NCBI GenBank assembly: GCA_903873395.1
Contig: CAIQOJ010000054.1
Span: 1-64,000 of the forward strand
From: an uncultured Acidimicrobiaceae bacterium
Lineage (GTDB): Bacteria; Actinomycetota; Acidimicrobiia; Acidimicrobiales; RAAP-2
Reading direction: 5' to 3'
DNA: 64,000 bases
Made by a program: the position numbers and the translations under genes. The notes beneath the pieces are model-generated. The model searched no databases and had not been told where the DNA came from. It saw nothing but the letters and a program-made list of their open reading frames with translations. This document shows positions 33,978 through 42,646 of the stretch, piece after piece. How positions within the stretch are numbered: position 1 is the stretch's first letter; each line of letters opens with the position of its first letter.

Positions 33978-35068
33978 GGGGTCGACGAAGGTGGAGCGAC
34001 GGGAGCTGTCGAATCGGCCGGCGCATGGGCATCAGTCACACCCTGAGACGTCGTCGTTCCCGGAGTACGTGCGTGGTGATGACCGGTGCCCTTGTGCGTA
34101 CACCCTGCCGCATTGAGCGTCGATGCGTCAGGTGCCGCCGGGTCGGTTGATCCAGTGGGCGCAGAGTTCGTTGCTCCATCGCTCGCTGACGGCGTACCTG
34201 GAGTTGCAGCATCCCCCGTCGATGGTGCCGTCGAGGACGTTGACGTTGTCGAGGAATCGACCCCCCCGGTGCCTGCTCCACTGGTACAGGTGCCGCCCGT
34301 ACCGATGTTCCCGCCTCGCGTCGTCCCTCCGCCGATGGCCGAGGGATCGGTCGTTGGCGTCGTGGTTGGCGTCGTGGTTGGCGTGGTCGGCGGTGCGGTC
34401 GGGTTCCTCGGTGCCTTCGAAACTGCGGGCCTTCCCCCTGGTGCCAACCTCAGGTGCCGAGAGCTTGATTGCCCATGGCTCACCGTGGGTGTGGCCTGCG
34501 CCTCGCCATGCGTCGAGGCTGGGCCGACATGAACACCGCTCGTCGGCCGAAGTGCGTGCACCGTGCAGGCCGCCAACTGCTGCGTAGGGCCCGTAGCCGT
34601 GGACGATGCACAGTGGGCCGGCGCCAGGCCGGCTCGAGCAGCAACTCCTGCGGCGACATTGCCCGACGATGGTGTCGAAGTGCTCGCCGCCACGGGTGCC
34701 ACTGGGGCGCTCGGCCCAACATGGACACCTACAGCCCCCAGAACCCCTTGGGCCGTCCGGCCGGCCGGTCCAGGGAGGTCGGCAGCTGCAGCCAGTCCCG
34801 TCGAAGCAACAAGCAAGGTGGCCATCGTGCTCACCGCCACCGCTGCTGGAGTGCGAACAAGGCGTCGACGGCGCGTGGGCCATGATGCCGCGGCAGAACG
34901 GTAGGCAGTGCGAGCTGCGAACTCACCTCGCAACTCGTGCTCTTGTGCCGGGCCTGCGGCTGCAGCCAACAGGTCCGCCAACTCGCCGCTCATGAGATTT
35001 GGCAAGGCGACCACCGTACCGTCGAGCGATCCGATGTCGTCGGGTACGCCAGGTGTCAACTCACGCAT
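33974..35068 (-). CDS. Anti-sigma-like membrane protein with long Thr/Pro-rich outer segment
   Basis: 364 aa from the ATG at 35068, overlapping the sigma factor stop by 8 bp. The N-terminal about 70 residues are cytoplasmic (helical, with F-A-A-R-T-A-Y-R-S-A-A); one membrane helix lies at about 75-98 (A-V-A-V-S-T-M-A-T-L-L-V-A). Outside is a low-complexity region with P-T-T-P-T-T-T-P-type repeats, Gly/Ser/Thr runs and several Cys. Position and topology fit an anti-sigma factor, but no zinc-binding H-x3-C-x2-C motif is present. Confidence 0.7.
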   Translation of the reverse strand: MRELTPGVPDDIGSLDGTVVALPNLMSGELADLLAAAAGPAQEHELRGEFAARTAYRSAAASWPTRRRRLVRTPAAVAVSTMATLLVASTGLAAAADLPGPAGRTAQGVLGAVGVHVGPSAPVAPVAASTSTPSSGNVAAGVAARAGLAPAHCASSTATGPTQQLAACTVHALRPTSGVHVGPASTHGEAQATPTVSHGQSSSRHLRLAPGGRPAVSKAPRNPTAPPTTPTTTPTTTPTTDPSAIGGGTTRGGNIGTGGTCTSGAGTGGVDSSTTSTSSTAPSTGDAATPGTPSASDGATNSAPTGSTDPAAPDASTLNAAGCTHKGTGHHHARTPGTTTSQGVTDAHAPADSTAPVAPPSSTP

Positions 35069-35696
35069 GGATGACCTCCCGCTGCTCGGTGGGGACAGAT
35101 GCCGGGGCCCCCACACCTCGCTCAACTAGCCGCTGCTCGAGCTTGCGCAAACCTCGGTGGCACAGCACGCGAACCGACCCTGGGGTCCGCCCCATGATCT
35201 CGGCCACCCGGCCGACATCCATCCCGGCCACTATCCGGAGCATCACTGCTTCGGCCTGGTCCGGAGGGAGTTCACTGATCAGGGCCATCGCCGTATCGGT
35301 GGCGGAATGCTCGGCGGCCTCGTCCTCGACGTTGCTCGCTGACGGCAGGACGACCAAGCTGGCATGCTCGATCAGTTCCGGGCGACGGGACCCGGTCCGA
35401 TACCAGTCGGTGACCCGGTTGCGGGCTGTGGTGAAGAGCCAGCCCCGAAAGCCTGCTTCGTCACCGTCAAAGGTCGGCAAGGAACGCACCACGCGAAGCC
35501 AGATGTCGGCCGCCAAGTCATCAGCAACGGGTGCTGCCTTCATGCGTAGGTAGCGCAGCAAGCCGGGCTGGTACTCCCGCCAGAGGACAGCGAAGGCATC
35601 CTCGTCACCACGCTGTGCTGCGTTCAACGTCCCCCGGAAATCCACCACGTCGTCACCTGCTGTTCTCTCGTGGCATCGGGCGCCCCTGGCCCTCAT
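35061..35696 (-). CDS. ECF sigma-70 family factor
   Basis: 211 aa. Region 2 (about residues 25-95) contains R-Y-L-R-M-K-A, D-D-L-A-A-D-I-W-L-R-V-V and F-R-G-W-L-F-T-T-A-R-N-R-V-T-D-W-Y-R; region 4 (about 135-190) contains L-P-P-D-Q-A-E-A-V-M-L-R and G-R-T-P-G-S-V-R-V-L-C-H-R-G-L. It binds RNA polymerase core and directs it to its own promoter set. First gene of an operon with the membrane protein and the G1 peptidase. A start at an internal GTG (35645) is possible. Confidence 0.9.
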   Translation of the reverse strand: MRARGARCHERTAGDDVVDFRGTLNAAQRGDEDAFAVLWREYQPGLLRYLRMKAAPVADDLAADIWLRVVRSLPTFDGDEAGFRGWLFTTARNRVTDWYRTGSRRPELIEHASLVVLPSASNVEDEAAEHSATDTAMALISELPPDQAEAVMLRIVAGMDVGRVAEIMGRTPGSVRVLCHRGLRKLEQRLVERGVGAPASVPTEQREVIHA

Positions 35697-35982
35697 GCCT
35701 CAGTTCTACACTGGAAGCACTGTACCGTCTAGCACCTAAAAGCGTCGTAAGAACAACATAAATCTACGAATATCGCAGATGTAACGGATCTTCCATCAGC
35801 GTCGTTCTCTTCTGTGAGATCACCGCGCCCTTGGGTTCGAATCACGTCAATGCGCACTCTGTTCTGCCAGGATTTGTCCCTCGACAGCAGCACTCCCTGT
35901 GCCACTGATCGGCAACCGGTTGCGACAGGGAACGCAAAGGGCGCGATGGTACGCTCAACCCCTTGCATGGGACGAGGGGCAC

Positions 35983-37791
35983 ATGACGGAGCGTGAAATG
36001 GGGAGTGAAGGACCAGGGGGAACCGTCCAGGCGATCACCGATGGTGTGACCCATGGCGATCGCCCAAGGCCGCACCTCGTCGTCGGCGCCGCACTCCTCG
36101 CTCTTCTTTCCATTCTGGTGACGGCCTGTTCGGCCCCCACGGCAGCTCCCTCACCGCCACGTGCACCCTACGTTCTCCCCGGATCCGGCCTGATCGGCGT
36201 GTCCTGGACGCCATCTCGTCACCCGGCGAACGTCGATGGCTACACAGCAACCGCCCAGCCCGGCGGCCGGACGTGTTCGGCGAACCGTGGTTCAGCCAAA
36301 CTCTGCAACATCACCGGACTCAAGGATGGCACCACCTACAAGGTCCAGGTGGTGGCCCATGGGCCTGGGGGCACCAGCAAGGCCGTCAGCGCGGGATCCA
36401 CCGTGGCCGGGATTCCCTGGCCCGCACAGGACGTCAAGACCGTGGTCGGTGATTCGGCGGTGAGCGTCTCGTGGGTAGCGCCCTACACCGATGCCACAAA
36501 TATCTCGTCGTACGTGGTCACCGCCTCCCCCGGATCGGCGTCGTGCACAACATTCGCCACCACCTGCATCGTCAAGGGCCTCACGAACGGCACCCCCTAC
36601 CGGCTCACCGTCGTGGCCAACAATCCCTTCGGGGCAGGCTTGCCGACGCAACCCACCCCGTCGGTAACGCCAACGATCTCGGCGGGAGCCTCTCCCGGCG
36701 TGTACTACCTCGGCCCGTTGAATGCCGCCGCGGAGAACACGTCGACCACCGTGCTCCAACGAGATGCCGGATTGAGTGTCGAACTGCCCAATGGGCGCGA
36801 ACTGTGGATCTTCGGCGACACCTCTGCATTCTCCTCGGCTTCAGCGTCGAGTGGGCAGTTCGTGGGTGGGAGCACTGCAGCAAAGGGCCGTTTCGTCCCG
36901 GGCAAGGGCGCCGGACTGAGCGATGTGCGACCGGCTCGCTCGAGTCGATCAGCCGTCAGCAGCCAGTCCGGACAGTTTCTTCCTACGCCTACCAATACCT
37001 ACATACCTGATGGATCTGGACGCGCATGCACGCCGGCCAATGGAGCCCTCTATGCCGCCCGGTGGCCGACCGGTGCCACCGTCATGACCAACACGGCACT
37101 GGTCCTCATCACCTACACCGACGTGTGCGTCATGGCACCTGACCGCTTCCAGGTCGAAGGCTGGGGGTTCACCGAATACCAGTGGCAGGGCGGACGCACC
37201 CGGCTGGGACCGGTCGACGTCTTCCCTCCACAGTCCTCGGGTGCCGCACTTCCCGAGCGACTCGCCTTCCAGTCGCCCGTGGTCCTGGGCGGCAAGATCA
37301 CCTTCTACACCTCGGAGTGCTCCAAGCTGTTCATCGGTTGTGACTCAGGCACGGTGTCCACGACGACGGTGATCGACAACCCCTTCGCCCTAGTCAACCC
37401 CGCGAGCTACGTGAGCGTGCCCACCGTCCCGGTCAGCGGGTCCACCTGGAACCCGGTCAACATCTCCGTCGCCGCCTATCCCGGCGGGGAGTATCGGATC
37501 GTCGAGCAAACGTCAATCGCCGGGTCGTTCAGCGTATTCACGGCAACATCACCGACAGGCCCGTGGAGTCCACTGATCTCTGGCTTCTTGCCAGGATGCA
37601 ACCTCACCCCAACGGGGTTCTGTTACGCATTCATCGGACACCCCGAACTCAGCACCCCCACGTCGCTTCTGCTCACCTACTTCAAGCCAGACAGCGAGCA
37701 GAACCCGAAGATCGGTCACATCGTGGCTGCGTCGGCACAACTGCCGGTCAAGCAGACTCATCCGCCGGTGACCTTGCCTGCCCACTATTGA
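35983..37791 (+). CDS. FN3-containing lipoprotein with C-terminal beta-propeller-like domain
   Basis: 602 aa from the ATG at 35983. A lipoprotein signal follows a longer cytoplasmic-type lead: hydrophobic L-A-L-L-S-I-L, then lipobox V-T-A-C. Two fibronectin type III domains follow (about residues 60-145 and 146-235; V-S-W-x-P/S-W-V-A-P, then Y-T/Y-V-V-T-A near each middle). The C-terminal part (about 245-590) contains R-E-L-W-I-F-G-D-T-S and resembles DUF4185-type propeller proteins. It should be anchored outside the membrane and may bind or cut glycans. It is divergent from the ECF sigma gene. Confidence 0.75.
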   Translation: MTEREMGSEGPGGTVQAITDGVTHGDRPRPHLVVGAALLALLSILVTACSAPTAAPSPPRAPYVLPGSGLIGVSWTPSRHPANVDGYTATAQPGGRTCSANRGSAKLCNITGLKDGTTYKVQVVAHGPGGTSKAVSAGSTVAGIPWPAQDVKTVVGDSAVSVSWVAPYTDATNISSYVVTASPGSASCTTFATTCIVKGLTNGTPYRLTVVANNPFGAGLPTQPTPSVTPTISAGASPGVYYLGPLNAAAENTSTTVLQRDAGLSVELPNGRELWIFGDTSAFSSASASSGQFVGGSTAAKGRFVPGKGAGLSDVRPARSSRSAVSSQSGQFLPTPTNTYIPDGSGRACTPANGALYAARWPTGATVMTNTALVLITYTDVCVMAPDRFQVEGWGFTEYQWQGGRTRLGPVDVFPPQSSGAALPERLAFQSPVVLGGKITFYTSECSKLFIGCDSGTVSTTTVIDNPFALVNPASYVSVPTVPVSGSTWNPVNISVAAYPGGEYRIVEQTSIAGSFSVFTATSPTGPWSPLISGFLPGCNLTPTGFCYAFIGHPELSTPTSLLLTYFKPDSEQNPKIGHIVAASAQLPVKQTHPPVTLPAHY

Positions 37792-38015
37792 GGAATCCCC
37801 CCACTGGCACGTGGACTGGATTATCTGCCAGGTGGTTGAACCGGCCCGAGAGAACAGGCCTCGGGAAACGGAGTTGCGCTAGCAGACGTGCCTAGGCGGG
37901 CTGACCGGACGCCAGGTTTCCCGACGTCACGCAACCACCCCCGTTGCCATCACCGTCCCAGTTGCGTCGCCTCCGCACTGACCGTGCCAAGAAAGCTCGG
38001 CCGTAGAGACCGATG
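37792..38015. other. Intergenic gap with weak hairpin
   Basis: 224 bp between convergent genes. The only structure seen is a short inverted repeat CCCGAG/CTCGGG at 37845-37865, which may terminate the lipoprotein transcript. No gene evident. Confidence 0.35.
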
Positions 38016-38645
38016 TCAGTACGGCAGGGTGTAGGAGTTCTCGAGTTCGTCCTGGAGCACGGTGGCAATGGTCGCAGTGGTATCCACGACGATCTCCTCT
38101 TCCAAGATGCGAGTCCGATAGGACCAGCCCTCGGGCATCGACAAGCGATCCCCCAGCGTGGCGAGCGAATCCTCGGTCAGTTCGGGGTCCACGCCGATGC
38201 AGTAGGCCTGCATGATGTATGCCAGACCATCGGGATTCACCAGTTCGTAGACACGGGTTCCGGCATCGAAGAAGAAGACGGCGCCTCTGTTGACCTTCAT
38301 CTCACGGTAGGGGCCGACCGAAGATGGGTCACCGATGGCCACCGTGGCGATGCGACGCATGGTGATGCCATTGAAGTCACGGAAGACGGGCTCGATCACG
38401 GCGACCTTCGCTCCCAGAGCATCCAGCGTCCAATACCGTGGCCCGTTGAGCTTCACCATCACGGCATCCATCTCTTTGGCAATCACCCCGGCATCCAAAG
38501 TCTCCCAGAGATCCTGAGGGCAGTCGTTGAGCAACTGCGTGCCGTAGACCTCGGCCTCGAGGCCCGATTCCCGCAGGAACAAGGCGAGTACCTCGCCATA
38601 CCGCACACCCCGCATGTCCGGAACGGTCCGCTCTTGTGCAGCCAT
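38016..38645 (-). CDS. Conserved-looking protein of unknown function
   Basis: 209 aa. The ATG at 38645 is preceded by a good GGAGG ribosome site. It starts A-A-Q-E-R-T-V-P-D-M-R-G-V-R-Y-G-E-V-L and is rich in aromatic and acidic residues, with no membrane helix or signal. Late motifs include W-S-Y-R-T-R-I-L-E-E-E and T-V-L-Q-D-E-L-E-N-S-Y. The pattern looks like a compact single-domain soluble enzyme or binding protein, but I do not recognise the family. Confidence 0.75.
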   Translation of the reverse strand: MAAQERTVPDMRGVRYGEVLALFLRESGLEAEVYGTQLLNDCPQDLWETLDAGVIAKEMDAVMVKLNGPRYWTLDALGAKVAVIEPVFRDFNGITMRRIATVAIGDPSSVGPYREMKVNRGAVFFFDAGTRVYELVNPDGLAYIMQAYCIGVDPELTEDSLATLGDRLSMPEGWSYRTRILEEEIVVDTTATIATVLQDELENSYTLPY

Positions 38646-38815
38646 GGCACTTCCTCCATCAGGTCGCTGGACTCGGGGGACCCCCGAATCGATCGCTCAA
38701 CTTTTAGCACACAGACTGACAGAAGTTTCGCTCGAAGGTGATGGACTGGCCACCCTCCGACGAACGGTGCATCGATGCGCCCTGATGGAGATCCCTCGGG
38801 CGGCGGCAGAAAGCC

Positions 38816-40759
38816 TCAGGTCGTCCCGCCGTCTCGAATGATTCCGGCGATCACCCGCATGGCCAAGACCGACGCCGAGGCGAGCCCGATGTAGCCCAGT
38901 ACTTCGTTGATCGATGTTGATGTTCCCAGGCTCGGCCCATGGCCCACGCCCAGCAGGAGAATGGAACCCACGCCGATCGAGGCCGCCAGGAGAGACAAGG
39001 CGATCCGGTTCACCAACTTGGTGACAACGCGCTCGTTGTGTTCGTCCGAGAAGAGGGACAGACGTGCCGACAGGCGGCCTTCGGACGCCTGACCCAACAG
39101 GTCATCGATCCTGGCCGGCATCCGACGCAGCCTCGGCAGTTCCGTGAGAGCCAACTGTTCGATACCACCACGGATGCCATCGGGGCCCCCAAGTCCCGGC
39201 ACACCCGACGCATGATGTTGCACCGCTTCGACCAGGGAGAAGTTCGGGTCGATGCCGAGCAGGGTGCCTTCGAGGGTGACCATCGTGCGGATGAGCGTCG
39301 CCATCCAATCTGGAAGTCGAAGACCATAACTGCCAGTGACCACAGCAAGGTCCTGCAACGCGGCTGCGGTCAGTCCCCCGCCTGCACGCATATGGCGGGC
39401 CAAGAGTTGGTCGATGGCCCGGTCCAGGGCTCGCAGGTCAGCACTGTCGGCCACGGGAACGATCTCGGTAAGCACATGACGGAGGGCCACCGAGTTACCA
39501 GAAGAGGCAGCCACCAGCAGGTCGAGTGTTGCGCTGCGCTGCGAGGGGCTCATCCTCCCCACGGCACCGAGGTCGATGAAGACGATGGTGCCATCCCCCT
39601 CAACCAGGATGTTTCCTGGATGAGGGTCCGCATGGAACAGTCCGGCATCGAAGATCTGGGTGAGGAACGAGCGGATGATCCGGTCGGCGACCTCACTCGG
39701 CTCGACGCCCGCGGCACGCAACCCATCGACGTCGGCGACGCTGACCCCGAGAATCTGCTCCTCGGTCAGCACTCGACTACTGCTGCGTTCCGGATAGGTC
39801 GCAGGCACCCGGACGCCCGATGTATCACTCAGCAGCTGGGCCAGCTCTCGGGCATTTGCTGCTTCGATCCTGAAATCGAGTTCCTCAGCGACATTGTCGA
39901 GGAACTCGGATGCCAGATCCACAGGCCGAACTGTCAAGCCAAGCGGAGTTCGACGTTCGATGAGTGCGGCGATCTGAAGCACGGCAGCCCTGTCGACGAT
40001 CAACTTTTCGTCGAGGCCTGGTCGCTGCACCTTCACCACAACAGGCGTGGCGTCATGAAGTGTCGCCCGATAGACCTGAGCGATCGATGCGCTGGCCATC
40101 GGATCCCAATCGAAGGTGTGGAAAAGCTCTTCGATGGAACCGTTCAGGTCGCCTTCGATGAGCGGCCTGATCTGGTCGACCGACTCTGGCTCTGCCTTGC
40201 TCCTCAACAGGGCCAACTCGGTGGTCCACGCTTCGGGGAGAACATCAGATCGAGTCGATGCGACTTGGCCGAGCTTCACAAAGATGCCACCCGCTTGCTC
40301 AAGTGTGTGGCGGACCTCGTCGGGTAGCTCGTCATGGGCAATGTGGCGACCGACCAGACCATTCACTCGGGCCAAGTGAAGAATCTCCCTGAATCGAGCG
40401 ATCTGGGCCCGACGTTGGCGCCAGGATGCCAAGGGATTCTCAAAGGTGAAGAGGCCAGCTTCTTCACCTTTGGCCAGAGTGCCGGGAGGATTGAGGAAAT
40501 CGATCCCGAGTGCAAGGGCCATGGTGAGGACCGTCCCGAGGACCAACGTGGCAAGCACCATATTGAGGGAAGACCAGTCCCAGCCGGTGAGTTGACCAGC
40601 CAGCAGGAGCCCGACCAGCCAGCCGACCACCCCCGAGATCATCAGGGCTAGCCAACCGCGGCGGGCTCCCAGCAAGCGGCCGGCGACGAAGGTAACCAGC
40701 ACCATCGACGGCAGCCCCAAGACGATCCATCCGATTGCAACGGCCGGCGACATGGTCAA
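38816..40759 (-). CDS. ABC1/UbiB (AarF) family atypical kinase
   Basis: 647 aa. Two N-terminal membrane helices (about residues 5-27 and 35-80) precede the ABC1 domain. Family motifs: V-K-L-G-Q-V-A-S-T-R-S-D (the K-x-G-Q loop that suppresses ordinary kinase action), S-I-A-Q-V-Y-R-A, the active segment F-H-A-D-P-H-P-G-N-I-L-V and F-I-D-L-G. Two further helices close the C-terminus (about 585-645). UbiB-type proteins support isoprenoid quinone or lipid handling at membranes. Alone on its strand, no ubiquinone genes nearby. Confidence 0.93.
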   Translation of the reverse strand: MTMSPAVAIGWIVLGLPSMVLVTFVAGRLLGARRGWLALMISGVVGWLVGLLLAGQLTGWDWSSLNMVLATLVLGTVLTMALALGIDFLNPPGTLAKGEEAGLFTFENPLASWRQRRAQIARFREILHLARVNGLVGRHIAHDELPDEVRHTLEQAGGIFVKLGQVASTRSDVLPEAWTTELALLRSKAEPESVDQIRPLIEGDLNGSIEELFHTFDWDPMASASIAQVYRATLHDATPVVVKVQRPGLDEKLIVDRAAVLQIAALIERRTPLGLTVRPVDLASEFLDNVAEELDFRIEAANARELAQLLSDTSGVRVPATYPERSSSRVLTEEQILGVSVADVDGLRAAGVEPSEVADRIIRSFLTQIFDAGLFHADPHPGNILVEGDGTIVFIDLGAVGRMSPSQRSATLDLLVAASSGNSVALRHVLTEIVPVADSADLRALDRAIDQLLARHMRAGGGLTAAALQDLAVVTGSYGLRLPDWMATLIRTMVTLEGTLLGIDPNFSLVEAVQHHASGVPGLGGPDGIRGGIEQLALTELPRLRRMPARIDDLLGQASEGRLSARLSLFSDEHNERVVTKLVNRIALSLLAASIGVGSILLLGVGHGPSLGTSTSINEVLGYIGLASASVLAMRVIAGIIRDGGTT

Positions 40760-41260
40760 CTCCTAGGTGATCGAGGGGGACGGCCAGCGCTCGAGTCTGA
40801 GAGTGACGCAGGCCAAGCCCGTTGCTCTGGGGACGTCTGCGCTCCTGACGGTCATCACGCAGACATCCCACGACGTCGGAAACGCACCCGAGCTAGTGGG
40901 ATTGCTGATCATACGGCAGCCTCCACCGTCGGCTGCATGTCTGCAGTCACTCCACGACCATCTGCGCATGATTGCCGGAGATGTTCGGCTGCCAGGAAGT
41001 TTCGATTGGTCACCTAGCAACGATGACCACTGAGCTCCCGGAACCAGGCGAGTTCATCCGAGCTGCTTGGCCTTTTGCCCGAGTGTGTTTCGAGTGTGAG
41101 CGCATTAAGGCCCAACCCTTTCCAGGCCCGGATATTCGCTCCGATGACCACGAGGTCCTCCGAAGTGGTGCTTGAGGTGAACGTTTCGGGGTGCGCTTAC
41201 AGTACGGTTTCGATCCGGATCCCTCATCGGGACCCCTGCGCCATCTCCCAGGAGTTATTC
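40760..41260. other. 501-bp gap without a recognisable gene
   Basis: Short open frames exist on both strands but none has a plausible start with ribosome site or a recognisable product. The left end should carry the ABC1 kinase promoter and the right end the PPOX promoter, just upstream of the AGGAG site near 41250. Confidence 0.5.
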
Positions 41261-41668
41261 GTGACTACGACACTTACTGCAGCCGCCAAGGCCCTCATCG
41301 CCCGCCCGGTGCTGGCCGATATCGCCACCGTCGACCACCTTGGCAACCCCACCATCACGCCGGTGTGGATCACGCTCGACGGTGAGGACCTCATCTTCAA
41401 CACCTCCCGAGGTCGGGCCAAGCACACCAACCTGACCCGGAACCCCCATGTGGCGGTATCCGTTCTAGACCCCGATGATCCCTTCGGCCCCGTTGTCCTT
41501 CGGGGAGTGGTCGAGGCCACCGAGGAAGGCGCCGATGCGAACATTGACGCACTGGCCAAGAAGTACATGGGGGTCGACAGCTATCCCATGCGTCAGCCCG
41601 GCGAAGTCCGTGTCATCTTCCGGGTTAAGGCCGACACGATCCTCATGCAGCCGGGAGACCACGCCTGA
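41261..41668 (+). CDS. PPOX-class split-barrel, probably F420-dependent, oxidoreductase
   Basis: 135 aa from the GTG at 41261, chosen because AGGAG lies 7 nt upstream and the fold begins here. Split-barrel flavin/F420-binding pattern: P-V-L-A-D-I-A-T-V, P-T-I-T-P-V-W-I, D-L-I-F-N-T-S-R-G-R-A-K-H-T-N-L and N-P-H-V-A-V-S-V. Such short proteins in actinobacteria commonly bind F420 or reduce biliverdin and quinones. Substrate unknown. Confidence 0.87.
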   Translation: MTTTLTAAAKALIARPVLADIATVDHLGNPTITPVWITLDGEDLIFNTSRGRAKHTNLTRNPHVAVSVLDPDDPFGPVVLRGVVEATEEGADANIDALAKKYMGVDSYPMRQPGEVRVIFRVKADTILMQPGDHA

Positions 41669-41906
41669 CCTGACAGCGAGATCTTTGAGCACGGGCCGTC
41701 TGAAGTCACCGGGTCAACGCCGAGCCAGCAGTCCGCCACTACGAGAGGATCGCTGCCGGGTTCCTGCTCCTCCAACTGCGTGCAGGATCCTGCCTAACCA
41801 CCGGGTGGTCGGCGTCGATTGGGATCATCCTGTAGAACGTCGCAGGCACCGTGAACTGCGCCGACACGGCCGCCTCTAGCGAAGACCCCAACCCCTGACG
41901 CGACAA

Positions 41907-41939
41907 GTCCCTGGTCAGTCATGCAACCTGACCAGGGAC
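41907..41939 (-). terminator. Terminator of the tRNA-Val(GAC) gene
   Basis: Perfect 12-bp inverted repeat GTCCCTGGTCAG / CTGACCAGGGAC around a 9-nt loop, 8 bp beyond the 3' end of the minus-strand tRNA. A short T-rich tail (TTGT) follows in the direction of transcription. Confidence 0.78.
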
Positions 41940-41947
41940 GTTCTCGG

Positions 41948-42020
41948 TGGGCCGTGCGGGACTTGAACCCACGACCCCTTGCGTGTCATGCAAGTGCGCT
42001 ACCAACTGCGCCAACGGCCC
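41948..42020 (-). tRNA. tRNA-Val (anticodon GAC)
   Basis: Full cloverleaf on the minus strand: acceptor GGGCCGT/ACGGCCC, D-stem GCGC/GCGC, anticodon stem CTTGC/GCAAG with loop ATGACAC, T-arm GTGGG-TTCAAGT-CCCGC, discriminator A. A damaged second copy lies at 43936-44007. Confidence 0.95.
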
Positions 42021-42036
42021 GCAGGGTATGACGCTA

Positions 42037-42630
42037 TCACCCGTCCTCCACCGCCTCCACCGCCTCCACCGCCTCGAGGCAGGCATAGCCGATGCAGATG
42101 GCGGCCAGCACGAACAGTTGGGCCGGCGTGTAGTCGAACGCCTTGCGCAGGGAGCCCAGTACGCGACGGAACTTGAGGGCGGCTGCCCCGCCGCCGTTCA
42201 GCGCATTCATGATGTTCTGGTAGTCGGCGTGCAGCGAACGGTTGTGGGTGGCGAACGCAATGAAGGCGATGGCCAGGAAGGTGAGGGTGACCACGTGCAG
42301 CATGCGGTCCAGCTCGAGCAGTCGGAGCACGTACCGGTCACGCAGGGCGGGGGCCCGCAGAGGCAGGTCGATCTGGTCACGCCGCGGCACCTGCTCCTCG
42401 CTGGGGTCATCCGGGATGGGCACGGCGAACCAGCCGTCGCACCGCTGGCACCGGCACCAGCGCTGGGGGCCGACGTCCCGGACCACGACCGCGTCCTCGG
42501 GCGTGACCTCCGCCGTCTGCTGGCCCGCCAATTCGTGGCCATGCCAGGCGCAGGTGAACAGCTCGTACCGGTACTCCGGTCGCTTCTTGCCCGCTAGGAA
42601 CCCACCGTAGGCTGCAGGTGACAACGCCAC
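42037..42630 (-). CDS. Truncated DUF2127 family membrane protein
   Basis: About 197 aa if the GTG at 42630 is the start. The N-terminus has a Cys cluster (C-R-C-Q-R-C-D-G-W, zinc-ribbon-like); then a helix (V-V-T-L-T-F-L-A-I-A-F-I-A-F) and L-R-K-A-F-D-Y-T-P-A-Q-L-F. It matches the 274-aa gene at 44103-44927 along its length but stops at Y-A-C-L-E-A-V, where it runs into a V-E-A repeat and a stop 17 bp from the tRNA. The last two or three helices of the family are missing. It is far richer in G and C at third positions than the paralogue. It may be a dying gene. Confidence 0.65.
   Translation of the reverse strand: MALSPAAYGGFLAGKKRPEYRYELFTCAWHGHELAGQQTAEVTPEDAVVVRDVGPQRWCRCQRCDGWFAVPIPDDPSEEQVPRRDQIDLPLRAPALRDRYVLRLLELDRMLHVVTLTFLAIAFIAFATHNRSLHADYQNIMNALNGGGAAALKFRRVLGSLRKAFDYTPAQLFVLAAICIGYACLEAVEAVEAVEDG
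42045..42071. repeat. 9-bp repeat coding the V-E-A tail
   Basis: cctccaccg in three exact copies (42045, 42054, 42063), read on the minus strand as E-A-V. It forms the abrupt end of the truncated DUF2127 protein next to tRNA-Val, so it probably marks the scar of a deletion or slippage event. Confidence 0.85.
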
Positions 42631-42646
42631 GAGGAACGGGGGACCC

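Noticed and set aside
38939-40327. 462-aa open frame on the plus strand
   Set aside because: Antisense shadow of the ABC1 kinase gene, composition typical of codon mirror (rich in H, Q, R, G), no motifs.
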